This document shows positions 33,201 through 43,604 of a stretch of 64,000 nt of DNA, one piece after another. The stretch lies in NCBI GenBank assembly GCA_947000775.1, contig CAMQGK010000567.1, positions 22,102,001 through 22,166,000 on the forward strand, read 5' to 3'. Under the pieces are notes generated by a model, which worked only from the letters and a program-made list of their open reading frames with translations, did no database searches and was not told the origin of the DNA. Within the stretch, counting starts at the first letter, position 1. Each line of letters starts with the position of its first letter. The position numbers were made by a program, and so were the translations under genes. Source of the stretch: Pterois miles (taxonomy: Eukaryota; Chordata; Actinopteri; Perciformes; Scorpaenidae).

Positions 33201-35531
33201 TTCCTGGACTTGTTCAATTAAAAATTACGGTAAATAATGTGTCAAAACAAATGATTTAATTAGGCTGAGAAAAACCTGTACTATGAGCATGCACTTATAA
33301 TATAATGCTCTTTTAATACCATGAAGTGACCACTAATGAGTTTCTTTTTAGACAAAAAAGATCAACAAACTGCAGCATCTTATAAATTGTTCATAAAAGA
33401 GGACCTATTATGCTTTTTACTTTTTAGCTTTTCTTTTGTGCACTATATAGTATTTTGTGCATGTAAAGGTCTGCAAAGTTACAGAGCCAAAAGGGAGTTA
33501 CTCTGCCCCACAGAAACACTGCTCCTGAACTGCCAAAAACACCTCACTTAAAGTCCCACCTTTTCATCCATAATGTGGTGATGTCAACAAGTAACACATT
33601 TGCATACACCTGCCTAGCGGCTAGTTTGGCATGCTTTCAAACAAAGCTAGTTAGAACGGAGCTGGAGCGGAGTCCGAAGAGTTTGGTTCGGTAGACCAGT
33701 GACAACAGAGTGGCCCAGCTGACCAATCAGAGAAGACTGGGCTTTTGGGAGGGGGAGGAGCTCAAACAGAACATATCAGACAGAGGTGCTACAGGACAGC
33801 GAGTATGAGGAAAGTAAAGCTTTTTTTAAAAAAAATATTAAAGCATTTAAACATGTAGTAGAAACCATTTATACAAATGAAAATACACATAACAGGCCCT
33901 CTCTAAAGTGTATATCATGTACACTGGGACGTATACATGATATCGACATGATATGGGAACATATGGGGCGGCAGTAGCTCAGTCTGTAGGGAGTTGGCTT
34001 GGGAACCGGAGGGTCACCGGTTCAAGTCCCGACATGGACCAAGAACTGAGCGTGAACTGGTAGCTGGAGAGGTGCCAGTTTACCTCTTGGGCACTGCCGA
34101 GGTGCCCCTGAGCAAGGCACCAAACCCCCAACTGCTCAGGGCGCTTGTCAGGAGCAGCCCCCTCACTCTGACATCTCTCCAATTGTTGCATGTATATGGA
34201 CCTGTTTGTGCATGTGTGTGTATAAGTTAACAGAGTGAAAAAATTGAATTTCCCCTAGCGGGACTAATAAAGGACTATCTTCTTCTTCTTCTTATTGTTT
34301 TTGGCCTTTAACAATGATTTACTTCTGAAAATGATTCAATATCTATATTTAACCAACAGCATGTTGCAGACTGTGTCTAAAATAGGTAACAAACCGCTTT
34401 GACTCAGCTCTGCTTCAAGGGCTCTCATCTCCTCCTCTTTATTTAATTAGGCAGTATGTCTGTTTTGTTTCTGATAGGCAGCTTCAAACGGAAGCTGGCA
34501 CCAAGAGACAGGAAGCAAAAAGAAAAGGAAAGGGAGTTGACTCACTTATTCCCACATCTGAGAGCGTGAGGCAGTGCCTTGCTGACAGGCTTCTCCAACA
34601 AACAACATTATTCCATGATGTAGCCTCCCCGTGCAATCTCATCTCATAAACAAGTTTGCATTACTCAGGCGTGTTTGTGTACCTTATAGCAGAGGGTTGC
34701 TAAATTGGAGGGGGACTCCTCTCGAACAGCTCTTATCTCTGCTGCTGGCACCAGTGCAAAAACATCCTGGACCGTGGTGGTGGTGTCTGCCCAGAACTGG
34801 TCCCAGAAGGCATCGTCTGTGGCTTCCACCGGCTGTAGAAAATATGTTCACTATTTCAATTCCCACATATCTGAGCCAAATGGAGCATTTTATGTCAGTG
34901 AGATTTGAAATACAGTGGCCTGATTGATCTTGCAGTGTATCCCTTTTCATCATAATACATATATGGTTGTGTGGTCTTCATTGTATAGCTCATCCAGGGC
35001 CTGCGTAATGGCAATGTAAACACAACCTCTGTTCTAGCAGCAGTGAGGAAACATTATCTGGCACACTGCTCTCAGTACAGTCCACCTGCCGCATCTGCAA
35101 ACGTGGTCATTGCCAAACCTGCGTCATCAGTTCTGATTTAGCTACGCCATCGTTTGTTTTATAATAAAACACGCAAACAGCCAGAATAATGCTTTATGGT
35201 AATCTGCATCGAATAATCGACCGTCATTTAGTCTAATCCATGACAAATGCGACATATTTGGAGTACGAGTGCATACACTCTTCCTACACAGACCTTATAA
35301 ACATTTCGATTATGCAGCATAAATGTGATTTGAAAAGCATGCAACATGAGAGTGATTTTGCCACCACATTACAACGCGTTATCTCATCTCCTCGGTGATG
35401 CTCTCCGGCGCGCTCATCGACGCACTAGTAATCCTTTATTTTCCTACATGGAGGCGCATATATACCTGTGTTTTGGTTGTCAGCTGAATCACCGCTTTCC
35501 TGAAGTTCAGTTTTGAGTCGGTGCTGCCCAT
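24278..35531 (-). CDS. hid1: HID1 domain-containing protein, dense-core granule / trans-Golgi factor
   Basis: Nineteen coding exons on the minus strand, in transcript order: 35466-35531, 34683-34832, 32841-33011, 31397-31513, 30498-30604, 30281-30397, 29133-29340, 28983-29039, 28755-28895, 27331-27421, 27103-27254, 26929-27007, 26657-26821, 26288-26515, 25066-25217, 24903-24971, 24734-24825, 24421-24579 and 24278-24341. All phases agree and total 2385 bp, 794 residues (human HID1 is 788). It starts MGSTDSKLNFRKAVIQLTTK; Gly2 is the family's myristoylation site. Near-identical family blocks include DAFWDQFWADT, YIFEDQDWRGFFWSTVPGAG, CEYIWEAGVGFAQSP, CAYDPVGYGIPYNHLLFSDY, RVGLMHIGVFILLLLSGERN, SPYLKSLSMVAANKLLHLLE, LPLQTIMRLLQVLVPQVEKI and GTAMWFRTYMWGVVYL, ending FEIQRM. 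HID1 is a peripheral membrane protein of the trans-Golgi needed for secretory granule formation. The exon ending at 27103 appears to use a GC donor. Its introns hold many repeats. The variable Ser/Thr-rich part (exons 14-16) is the least conserved. Confidence 0.97.
25255..25560 (-). repeat. dispersed repeat related to 44261-44809
   Basis: In the hid1 intron between exons 14 and 15. Phrases such as CGCAAATTTCATAGACAAT, TTTGTGAGGACAATAAGTC, CTTTTGGTTTTCCACCTCC, ACTAAGGGCCCTAATT and ATATTGGGGTAATTTGGCAG match 44261-44809 or its complement. The copy is incomplete at its left end. Confidence 0.7.
25590..25945 (+). repeat. dispersed repeat, GTTTGGGGCAAGTCATAG family, copy 1
   Basis: In the same hid1 intron. 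It shares GTTTGGGGCAAGTCATAGTC and AAGTCAGCACACTGACACAC with 28125-28175, and CCCTTTAAGGTACATTTTGA with 27735 (reverse) and 28610. It ends with ATTAATCATGATCATTAATA followed by a GGTTGACTGA-like end. This is a fish non-autonomous DNA element. Confidence 0.7.
27640..28090. repeat. dispersed repeat, ATTAATTGCATGATT family, copy 2
   Basis: In the hid1 intron upstream of exon 10 in transcript terms (between exons 9 and 10). It starts GGGGCTGTCAAAATATTTAA, is inverted relative to the 25590 copy, then passes AAATGTACCTTAAAGGGAGA. It is followed by a stretch (TTTTAAAGCTAGAGTGAAGA, GGGGTCCCTTGACCTCTGAC) that recurs at 28310-28500. Confidence 0.65.
28091..28660 (+). repeat. dispersed repeat, copy 3, partly duplicated from 27870-28090
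   Basis: GCTAGAGTGAAGATACTGGC, AAAGGGGTCCCTTGACCTCT and GAATGAAAATGGGTTC occur at both 27865-28060 and 28325-28520, so two copies of one element lie almost head to tail, with a truncated junction. It ends with TTTGAGGTACATTTTGAACA. A 81-codon open frame at 28241 runs inside it and is not a gene. Confidence 0.65.
29415..29745 (+). repeat. dispersed repeat, GCTGCAACGATT family, copy 2
   Basis: In the hid1 intron between exons 6 and 7. It begins AGAGCTGCAATAATTAATCA and includes TCTGATTCCAGCTTCTTAAA, TCTCCTCTATGACAGTAAAC and ACAAAACAAGACATTTGAGG, ending TTTAGTTGCAACCCTA. It is a clearer copy than 23311-23640, with inverted ends AGCTGCAA/TTGCAACC. Confidence 0.8.
31558..32415 (+). repeat. dispersed repeat family A, copy 3 (interrupted)
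   Basis: In hid1 intron 3. It begins CTGGGTCTGAAAAGTGAAGC, includes TAGCCAGCAGGGGGCGACTC, TTTCAAGTCTTCTTCAATAC and ACCTTGTGATTGACAGGTCA, and ends GTCCACTTTTTATATATGG. It is interrupted by a hAT-like element at 31788-32057. Confidence 0.85.
31788..32057. repeat. hAT-like MITE with 8-bp target duplication
   Basis: The ends CAGGGCTGTAGTACTCGAGT and ACTTGACTACAGTGCTG are inverted repeats of about 18 bp with mismatches. It is flanked by AATTATAG (31780-31787) and AATTATGG (32058-32065), a 7-of-8 duplication. Removing it restores the family A text AAATTATGGTCCCATTTA. The 270-bp interior is rich in CTTGGACTCG and codes for nothing. Confidence 0.85.
33390..33790 (+). repeat. dispersed repeat, GAGGACCTATTATGC type
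   Basis: In hid1 intron 2. It begins AAAGAGGACCTATTATGCTT and includes TATTTTGTGCATGTAAAGG, GCCCCACAGAAACACTGCTC and AATCAGAGAAGACTGGGCTT, ending near ACAGAGGTGCTACAG. A short open frame reads through it. It is recognised as a common teleost repeat; class uncertain. Confidence 0.6.
33966..34292 (+). repeat. tRNA-derived SINE
   Basis: In hid1 intron 2. The head contains an A box (TAGCTCAGTCTGTAGGGAG) and a B box (GGTTCAAGTCC) about 35 bases apart, as in a tRNA. A unique body follows (GAGCAAGGCACCAAACCCCC), then a LINE-like tail (GAATTTCCCCTAGCGGGACT, AATAAAGG) and a short CTT repeat. It could be transcribed by RNA polymerase III. It is not a tRNA gene: the tRNA-like fold is imperfect and the 3' body is SINE-specific. 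Confidence 0.88.
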
Positions 35532-36961
35532 TGCGATTATTTCCCTTTATAATAACAGGACCGTTGCTGCTGAGGATCCCTGTTAATCGCACCTCCGTCC
35601 TTGGCTTGAGTCATTGGCGGAGGCGTTTTCTTACTCCATTGGCTGGCTAGACCTGCTTCACTACGTGGTGTAACTTCCGGGTTGGGAAAATGTCAACCAT
35701 TGAATGTTTTTTCAGCCTTTTTTATTACAAAACTGTCATTTTTCCAACATCCTTAGGCTGTAAATTGCACCATACTTTGGTATAAAATAGACACTGGTTT
35801 TGTGGGGAGATGGGCTGCAGCTCACCTTCTGTTACACTGTAGATCTGTTTTTAAGATACTGCTCGGTAATATTTTCAACCTTTCTTAACAATAATAACGC
35901 CCAGCTACAATGTGTTGAATAAACCCGTTGTATTGTAAACAGCGACATCTTTTGGGGAAATTACCATTGTGTCAGTCTAATATTTGCCGATTGCTCTGTC
36001 TGATTAAGACCAATTACATTTTTATACCACAAATACATGAATACAATCAAGATGCTTAACTAACTTTTAATTAATCATTCATGTTAATTAGCAGTTTTCT
36101 TGCGGTGCACATACTGTTCTGCAAATCGTGCGATAATAGTGTTATATGGTACCTTTATAAGCAGCTCGTAATCCGTAATTTTCTTTCCGGTTTTATCGTA
36201 ACCCTATTGAATACGTGTATCCTAAAAAAAAATAATGGCGTTCATTACTTCATTCACAGTCATTTTCATTGTTATTGCCGCACTCGATACAGTTTATATC
36301 TCTGATACCACAGCAAACTCTACTCCGAATCGCCCACTACTTTAAGATATAATATTTTTCCGACAGTACCTAAAAGCACCGTTTTTAATCTTCGCGCAGC
36401 CGCAGTGGCATGTAAACACAACTCGCGGTTGGCTGTGGTTTTAGCTATGGCTGGCTGTCACTGCTAGCCAGGTTGAACTAAAAGAGGTGTACTTTCACTC
36501 GAGCTCTGGTAGAGATTCTTGTATTGTCATCAAAGAAACTATGCTGTTTTTCTGCAGTATGTGCTGTGGTGTGCTAGCCTATTAAAAGCACCCGCTAACA
36601 AGGTTAGCTAGCTAGCGGTGACGTTAGCTTTAAGCGTAGCGTTTGTGACTGGCTTTTTTAATAACTAACCTAGCTAGCTTAACGCTAGCTCGGTAACACC
36701 GAGTCTTTATGCAGATTAATTGCCCGTTACATGAAGTGTCTGCGTAATTAATTCTATCATATTGTAGTGTTGCCAAAATGGCTAATAGTATAACATCAAT
36801 GTTCAACATAATTAGCTAGCTAGGCAAGGTTCGTTTGCTAACTGAGGTGATAGGCCATCGACTGACAGGAAATAAGCTCGATAACGTCAACCGGTCGGCT
36901 CCTCCAGTCTGGTCGGAACAAATACAAAGGAAACTCATCAAGATTGATTTAGTATCATCAT
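35532..36961. promoter_or_regulatory. divergent hid1-fam104a intergenic region
   Basis: The start codons of hid1 (minus) and fam104a (plus) face away from each other across 1.43 kb. The part near hid1 has CpG-containing text (CTCTCCGGCGCGCTCATCGA just inside the first intron; GGCGGAGGCG upstream). Another CpG cluster (TTCGCGCAGCCGCAGTGGC) is near 36395. GCTAGCTAGC-rich sequence follows. This region should hold both promoters; a shared one is possible but not shown. No TATA box was convincingly placed. Confidence 0.5.
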
Positions 36962-39748
36962 ATGTTGACTGAAAACAGGTGAGTGAGCCCTGTAGTACAT
37001 TATATAACATTAAATAACGAAATATAGCTCGAAACAAATGTATTAACGTTACTGTGTGTTAACTTTTTGCAGCAGTTGTTTAAAATTATGATCACCGGGC
37101 TGTGTAGCAAACGATAGGGGGTTGCATCAGCTACAGCAACGGTATACTGTGTGTGTGATTGCGTAGGCCCACTGTATATGTGTTTTAAATTTCTGTTTAT
37201 GTGCTTGTACCCAAACAGGAAACGGCAGCGCAGCGGTGGTGACGAGGATAATGGCCACCTGGTGCCTCAAGCCAAAAGGCAGAGCAGAGCTCATCCTCTC
37301 TCCCCTGAGCCAGGCCGGGATGCCTGGGACTCTGAGGTACAAACAGCTGCCAAGGGAAATAAAACTGTCATGAGAAGTTGGGCAAACAGTTGTCCTTAAC
37401 TCACCTTTCAGTAGCAGCAGTTTTTGGTAGATGTTGACTCTTGAACAGAAAAGAAAAAAGATGGATTGTCACCTTAATTAGTTGGTGGTCACAATGAGCT
37501 CTCAAAGAAATGCGTAGTTATGAGAATTATTGGTCAAGACTGCAAATAGATCTCAGGTGTCAGATCAGTAACAATAGGATTAAAAACTGTGCCTTAATAT
37601 TATTCCATCTGTTTTAACTACTTTTCACTGTCTGATTGGGTAAAGACTAGGGGTGTAAATCACTACTATTGTCACAATACAGTATTATATCAATGCTTCG
37701 GAAAATGATACAATATTTGCTGATATTGTGAAGTCTTCCACGATGCTATTTTGATTCAATTCAGGGGCCTCAATATGAGATGGTGTTTTTATTTCAGAAT
37801 GTATTAGAAGATAAATCTCTTGAGATGCAGCACCTCAATTTCAAGGGGGTCCTCAGGCATGAAACATGAAAGTTAACATTAAAGCACATTAATAATAATA
37901 ATAAATTAAACAGAAACATAAAATCAACATAGTAACATCAACAAGAACATACACATAAAGGCTCTACCTCCATCCCAACCAAGACAACACCAACATAACA
38001 TGAAAATAATGAACATAATAAAATAGCATTATGTCAAACTACTGAGTGTATTCAGGCAAATACGATCAAAACAGGAACAAGTAGATTTTAGATAATGGTG
38101 AGATGGATGTGCCGTGGGAATTTGAGAATGACGGTGTATCTTAAAGTTAATGTGTCTCTTTTACTTTGCATCAGTGATATTGAATCACTGAATCGTTATA
38201 TAGTGATCCAGATAGATAAATCGTTACCCCCCCTGGTAAAGACTAAATGTGTCGGGTAAATTCTCCACCCTCACAATGTGCTAATGTGAATAAGTTATCA
38301 GTGTTACCAGATCATGTTTCACCAGGTGCCACTCTCAACAGAGATGAATTCATACTAAGATTACTGTGTATCTGCTAGTGCTGTCCCAAATACCATGTTG
38401 GGGTCTTCGAAGCTTCGGTGAGAAATATTCTAAGGTATTCAAAGCTTCGCAGCGCAGCAGGCTGACATGCTCTTTTATCTGTCTCCATCTCCCCTGTGTC
38501 AGTGCCGCTGCTGCACTATTGTACACACAACAAACAGTGATATCCGTCTGAGAATAACTAATAATAATTAATGTTGAATCTGAATAATGTGGAATTATTC
38601 CTTTTTTCGTGGACTATTTTGGGATTACACTTTATTATTACAAAAATATATATATAGAAAAAACAAAGCACTAGAATACTGATTTTGAGGTCATTTATCA
38701 TGGCAGTGGTCAAAGCTTCGAAGCTTCAGGTCAACCCTAGTATCCACTATTTCAAAATCCTTGGTTGGTTGGTCTTCTTTGCTCTCACACCACAAGTTTG
38801 ATATGAAGCAGACGGCCCTTTCTAAAGCCGTCTGGTGGCTCTCGCATCAGCATAAACAAACTGAACAAGATGGGCAAACACACCAGAGTTTGTTTGAACT
38901 GCACCAAACTGAGGGCGGCACAAAAGAACCCTTATGTCTTATTTGCAGTTCTGCGGTACAGCTTGCGCAGAGCTCATGCAGAGGCGCAGCGATAGTGTGT
39001 GGAGCTCGCAAAGAGCCGCAGAGACACGCCACGCACCTCCTGAAAAAATGTGACAACGCGGCGCTGATGCCGCAGAAGTTTGATCGGACATCAGAGCTGG
39101 GAGATGGGATTTCCGGACAAGTACCTCACATCCTTTACAACAACCACCTTATTAATTCTAGGTACAGGAGCTCCTCCTCATCATCCACAACATGTTGGGC
39201 CAAACTTGTATGAAACTACTGGATCACGGCTATCAAAGGAGTTGAAAACTGCTGGTCCAAATCAAAAAGAAATTGCATGCTATACACAATCCACTACAGA
39301 ACTATGTAAGCCTGGCGTGTGTTAGAGGTGCCCACACAGAACACATAGGCTTAGACAGAGAGGCATCATGGCTAATGAGCTCTTTCTGATCTGTCTAGGT
39401 TTGGCATGTATCACCCCAAAGCATTTCAGTTGTGAGGCCTTTAATTTATTGAGACAAAACAACCGTGGATGTTGACATTCATATCCAGCTAGCACACTGC
39501 TAATGTTGATGACATCTGCATTTCAGTCATCCAACAGCGAGAGCAGCATCAGCAGTCCTGAACATGCGGCTGGCAGCTGTAGCAGTCAGTGCGTTGTGGG
39601 CTCCCGAAGCCCCCTCAGCTCCGGTGACTCCTCAGAACTGGCCGGCCCTACAAGCCACGACAAGGTGTCCTACCTGCAGATCAACCGCATCCTGAAGCAG
39701 GCCCACTTCCAGAGCCTGCAGAGCCGATGTCAGCTCAGAGACACATGA
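36962..39748 (+). CDS. fam104a: FAM104A / VCF1, nuclear VCP (p97) cofactor
   Basis: Three coding exons join in frame: 36962-36978 (MLTEN plus AG), 37219-37336 and 39527-39748, giving 118 residues. The start MLTENRKRQR matches the family, which begins MLTESRKRQR in human. It continues with a basic cluster (PQAKRQSR, a likely nuclear signal), DAWDSE and a Ser-rich low-complexity middle. It ends with the conserved helix YLQINRILKQAHFQSLQSR, which in the family binds VCP/p97 and brings it to the nucleus. Only exon order, phase and this helix are used here; function is from the family. The 3' UTR likely runs to the AATAAA at 41346. Intron 2 carries two DNA transposons. Confidence 0.93.
37649..38234. 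repeat. DNA transposon with target-site duplication in fam104a intron 2
   Basis: The ends AGGGGTGTAAATCA and TAAATCGTTACCCCCCCT are inverted repeats with some mismatch. The flanks GGTAAAGACT at 37639-37648 and 38235-38244 are identical over 10 bp. The interior is AT-rich without a transposase. The 10-bp duplication may be 8 bp plus two chance matches, as hAT elements make 8. Confidence 0.8.
38375..39170 (+). mobile_element. hAT-like element with BED-finger-like fragment
   Basis: Starts near TAGTGCTGTCCCAAATACC and includes TCTTCGAAGCTTCGG and, reversed, AAGCTTCGAAGCTTCAGG, a palindromic motif seen in fish hAT elements. The open frame after 38761 contains a Cys-x2-Cys ... His-x4-Cys arrangement (PLCLICSSAV ... 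HATHLLKKC) like a degenerate BED zinc finger at the start of a hAT transposase. Only the N-terminal part is present. It lies inside fam104a intron 2 and is not part of that gene. Confidence 0.45.
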
Positions 39749-41365
39749 CGACCCGATGTCTCCCTCTGTCAGCCACCAGAGGACGGAGAGTCCCTGAGGC
39801 ACCACATGCTGATTCACTTCACTCAGCTCTTCCCATCCATCTCCAGTTACTGCGATGTGTCGCAGCTCTACATATCTGTGGATGGAGACCAGCTCCTGGT
39901 CAGGTATCTGGAGGGGGTCCGCCATTCAAATAAATCAAATGTGATAATCATTTTAGCAATAATAACTGTGTGATCAACTTAAACATTTTTTTGTGATCCG
40001 CTTGATTTCTGACCAGTCTGGTTTCCACGCTGCTCTCAGAGCCTTATTGTGACTGATTGATGATGGTGAATCCTTGTGTTTTTGTCTTAAATGTTGTATG
40101 AAAACAGTGCTACTGGAGCTGCAGAAATGGCACCAAACACAGTTTTAGGCCGGTCAGTTTGACTCGTTTAGTCTGCTCGTAGGGTACTTGGGTTATATAA
40201 TGCTGAATCTGATGTCTGTGTAAGTACATGGACCAGTCTCAGGGAGGATTTGCACTTGTCTCGGACTGCTCGTTTGCTTTCATATTCATGCAAGGAGCCC
40301 TTTACAGGGACCTGTAGAAGCCATGGGTGTCAACTTGACCAAGGAGGTTAGGTTTTCTTCTTATCTTGTTAGTTTATAAAGCCTTTCAGTTAAAGTTAGT
40401 CGATTGACAGGCCATGGAAGAAGTGATGAATAAGTTTGCAATTTTTAAACGACTGTATAACGCTGCAAAATAGGGAATATTGAACACGTTTTCTGCACTT
40501 AATTGGGTAAAAAAAAAAGTGGCGCTTTTATTCCATTTTTAACGAGTAGTACAGTATGTGTATTGCTCCTGATGAAGATTCAAATTTTATAGTTGATTAT
40601 TAAAATATTGTGCAGCCTTGACAGTGGTACGCACGGGTGTTGTTTTATTTTCTCCTGACTGTGGAATAGAATAATTATATACAATAATTTCATGATCTTG
40701 ACGCAGGTATCCCTAAGTTTGTGATCCCGGCATAATCCATCCCATCTTCTCATGATCATTAGATAATACCGCTGTAGACGACAGCTACAACATGGGAATA
40801 ATCATCTATAATCAACCTATAACACCTTTTATTAGGTGTTTTTATTAGATTTTTTCAGTCTTTTCTTGATTGTATGGAGTGCTGTTTGATGTGGTGTTTG
40901 AGCATGTAGGAAAACGTAGTTCTTCCTGTCTCGAGGGGGAAGATACAGTACAGGCTTTAGGAACAAAAAGACATTCCCTTAGGCGTAGTTTGCGATGAAT
41001 TACTGAAGCCACTAAAATGCTGTTTTAATTGCAGACAAGCCTTTCTGCCTGTGCACTGTGGTTGCTGTATGTGTGTGTCCCGGTGCACTGAACATCCAGG
41101 TACAAGCACTGACCATAAGGCTGTGCATCTCCTTTTCCTTAAAGCGGGATTGGTTTCATTGACTCGTCCCAGAGGAAGCTCAGCTGTTTTATTTTTTATT
41201 TTTCTGAGACTGGTGCATCAGAAATGAAGCATTTTGAAGATGTGGTTTATTTTTTTTCAATGATATATTTTTTGTATTTAGTATTGTACATGACATTAGC
41301 CCTGCCATTGACTCTTTTTTCTTGTAAATACCCCTTCATTTCAAAAATAAAAATTAATGTTTTTT
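39749..41365 (+). other. fam104a 3' UTR (probable)
   Basis: The sequence after the stop is non-repetitive for about 1.6 kb, unlike the regions around it, and ends at a strong AATAAA at 41346-41351 followed by GT/T-rich text. A weaker AATAAA occurs at 39929-39934, so two transcript ends are possible. Confidence 0.6.
41346..41351 (+). terminator. polyadenylation signal, fam104a distal
   Basis: AATAAA inside AAAATAAAAATTAATG, followed by TTTTTTGAAC and a T-rich tract, at the point where non-repetitive UTR-like sequence ends. Confidence 0.55.
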
Positions 41366-41559
41366 GAACAAAGGCTTTTTTTTTTTCACAATTTTTTCTT
41401 TAAAGATACAGTGTGCAGGATTTGGCAGCATCTAGCAGCACGGTTGCAGATCAACACATTCTCGCTCCCAACTCGTCAAATGCCACCGCTTGGTCAGTGC
41501 CCCTTGACCGACGTCCGCGGTACCGCTCATGTTACTTTTGGACGGACCAGGGTAAGGCT

Positions 41560-41935
41560 GTAAGTAAATATCAAAAAGACTGAACTTTGCAATATTAGGT
41601 TTTATGATACTGTATTGATTCTCAAACTATCAATTTTTAATAATACTTTACATGCAAAGATGAACTCAGTCAATACTTAGTAATTAATAATAATTTAATA
41701 TGCAAAGATTTGCTCCCTTAGTGTATACGTCCTCTCAAAGTAATGCTGTGATAAATGCTATGCACTTAAAAAAAAAAAAAAAAACTGCATGTGGTAGTGT
41801 GTTCTATATATTACTGTATAACAGTTTTACTAAAATTACATTAAAAAAATCGCTATATTTTGAATTGTAACCCCAGGTTCATGATATGTACTGTATCGCC
41901 AGGTTCTTGCCAATACACAGCCCAAGACCAGGGAT
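41560..41935 (-). repeat. dispersed element related to 3357-3724
   Basis: Reversed relative to the nested element at 3357. Shared phrases are ACTTTACATGCAAAGATGAA, GATTCTCAAACTATCAATTT and TTGCCAATACACAGCCC. It contains an A-tract of 17 at 41768-41784. Confidence 0.65.
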
Positions 41936-42589
41936 GGTGTATTAATATGCACTTGTTACATGCATGGTGTACTTTCGAAATAAACTTACCTTTTCACAGG
42001 AAGTTAGGTTTAGGCAACAAAACTACTTTGGAAGGGTGAGGAAGTGGTTGTGGTTGTTGTTAACTTCACTGACTAGTGACGGCTGTCGATACTAAATGAG
42101 TCATGTGACTAAAGGCTAACGTGACAAAATAAGTCACAGTTTTAGTTGACCTGCCTGCCCTTAGCAGACTCTCATGCTATTAATACTGCATCACTTTCTC
42201 TAACTGTTAAATAACGCTGCAAGTGGCTTTACATTGGAGTTAGCTGAAAGCCCGGTTCGTTTCTAAACGGTGCCTCAGGGTGCGTCAGTTTCTGATGCCA
42301 GTGGGCACATACTGTATGACAACGTTGTATTTGATGAGTTTGCAGTGAGAATGTGTTGTGCAGATCACACCCTACTGAGTTCCCCTCCACCTTTCCAACA
42401 CTGCGTTAACATGAGCTGCCGAATGTAAAACCGTGGTAACGATGTTCACCCTGCTCAGACGCCATCCTCACTGTAATAACGCTACTGTAGGAGCAACTAA
42501 AGTCAGACGACGGCTGGCAGAACCACGGTTTAAAACTCAGCAGCTCATGTTACCACAATTTCTACTACAATGACCTTCACATAACGTAG

Positions 42590-42860
42590 AAACGTGAAAG
42601 TCTCTATTGAGCCAGTGTTTGGTTTGTCTGTTCTGAGCTACTGTAGTAACACAGCAGAGCAACATGGCGGACTCAATGAAAAGACCTGCTCCCTATGTAG
42701 ATATGTAGGGCTCATTCTAAGCTAACAAAAACACACTTCTTAGTTTCAGGTGATTATACACTAAACACACTATACACTAAACCTGTCTATTGATTATTAG
42801 CATAATTAATACTTAATTTCTGCCAATAGACCCCCCGAAATGTTACACACACTTCTTCTA
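42590..42860 (-). repeat. dispersed repeat, GTGTGTAAC family, reversed copy
   Basis: Reverse complement phrases of copies at 1738 and 50715 appear: GAGCCAGTGTTTGGTTTGTC, AACATGGCGGACTCA, CTCATTCTAAGCTAACAAAA and TTAGTTTCAGGTGATTATAC. A short insertion or duplication (ACACTAAACACACTATACAC) lies near its end. Confidence 0.7.
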
Positions 42861-42899
42861 AACTGCATTTGGCCCTTTTAAAAATTAAATAATGAATCA

Positions 42900-43400
42900 G
42901 TAACATGGAGATGCTGGGAGGATCTGGGTTAGCTTTGCATGCTATGTGCTGTATGTGCAAACAGGAATTCCCTCCATCTCCTCATCCTCCCTTTTCCCCC
43001 CAAATGGCCAGTAATGAATGACTCCCCATGCATCGAGACCATCATTAATGAGATATGACCTGTGTCTAAGCGCGGAGCAGTGAAAGGTTTCTTTAATTAG
43101 CACACTACATGTCCTTGTCTTGTCACAGACACAGTAACAGATTACATGCATTAACGCACCACACGTAACCACGGTTACCTTGCCGGCCACTGTGGGTCCT
43201 CATTACTCGCCTCCTTTGATTCCCTCGCTCCACCTCTACTAAGTTAGAGATGACGAATGAGCCAATGATAATTCGGGATTAGGAATCTTAGCAAACAACG
43301 TAGCTCTTCCCCTCTCAGGTGCATGCCTTCTCATTATCTTGAAACATGCAGTACAGCAGCACAAAGCACAGAGGGACAATTAATGAGTCGTAAGTGAACC
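42900..43400. other. non-repetitive stretch, candidate conserved non-coding
   Basis: No recognised repeat and no exon. It is unusually rich in ATTA/TAAT cores set in unique sequence (CATCATTAATGAGATATGAC, TTTCTTTAATTAGCACAC, AGATTACATGCATTAACG). The appearance resembles developmental enhancers, but conservation cannot be tested here. Confidence 0.3.
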
Positions 43401-43604
43401 TTTCATCATATTGTCTATGGTCTGCCTCTTTTGAGCAGCCTTTTGTATCTGGAAGCAAACATCACCTTAAAGTCAAGCAAGTGTTATGTAATTAAGGTGA
43501 TGAGGATGCTATTATCAGCATCTTGGATAAATATTTTCACTGTGATAATCCAAATTTTATTATCACATATTAAAGAAACAATTTACCCCAAAGTGCAAAT
43601 TCAA

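Noticed and set aside
33966..34040. tRNA gene
   Set aside because: The tRNA-like head leads into a SINE body and LINE-type tail; arms do not fold cleanly, so it is a retroposon head.
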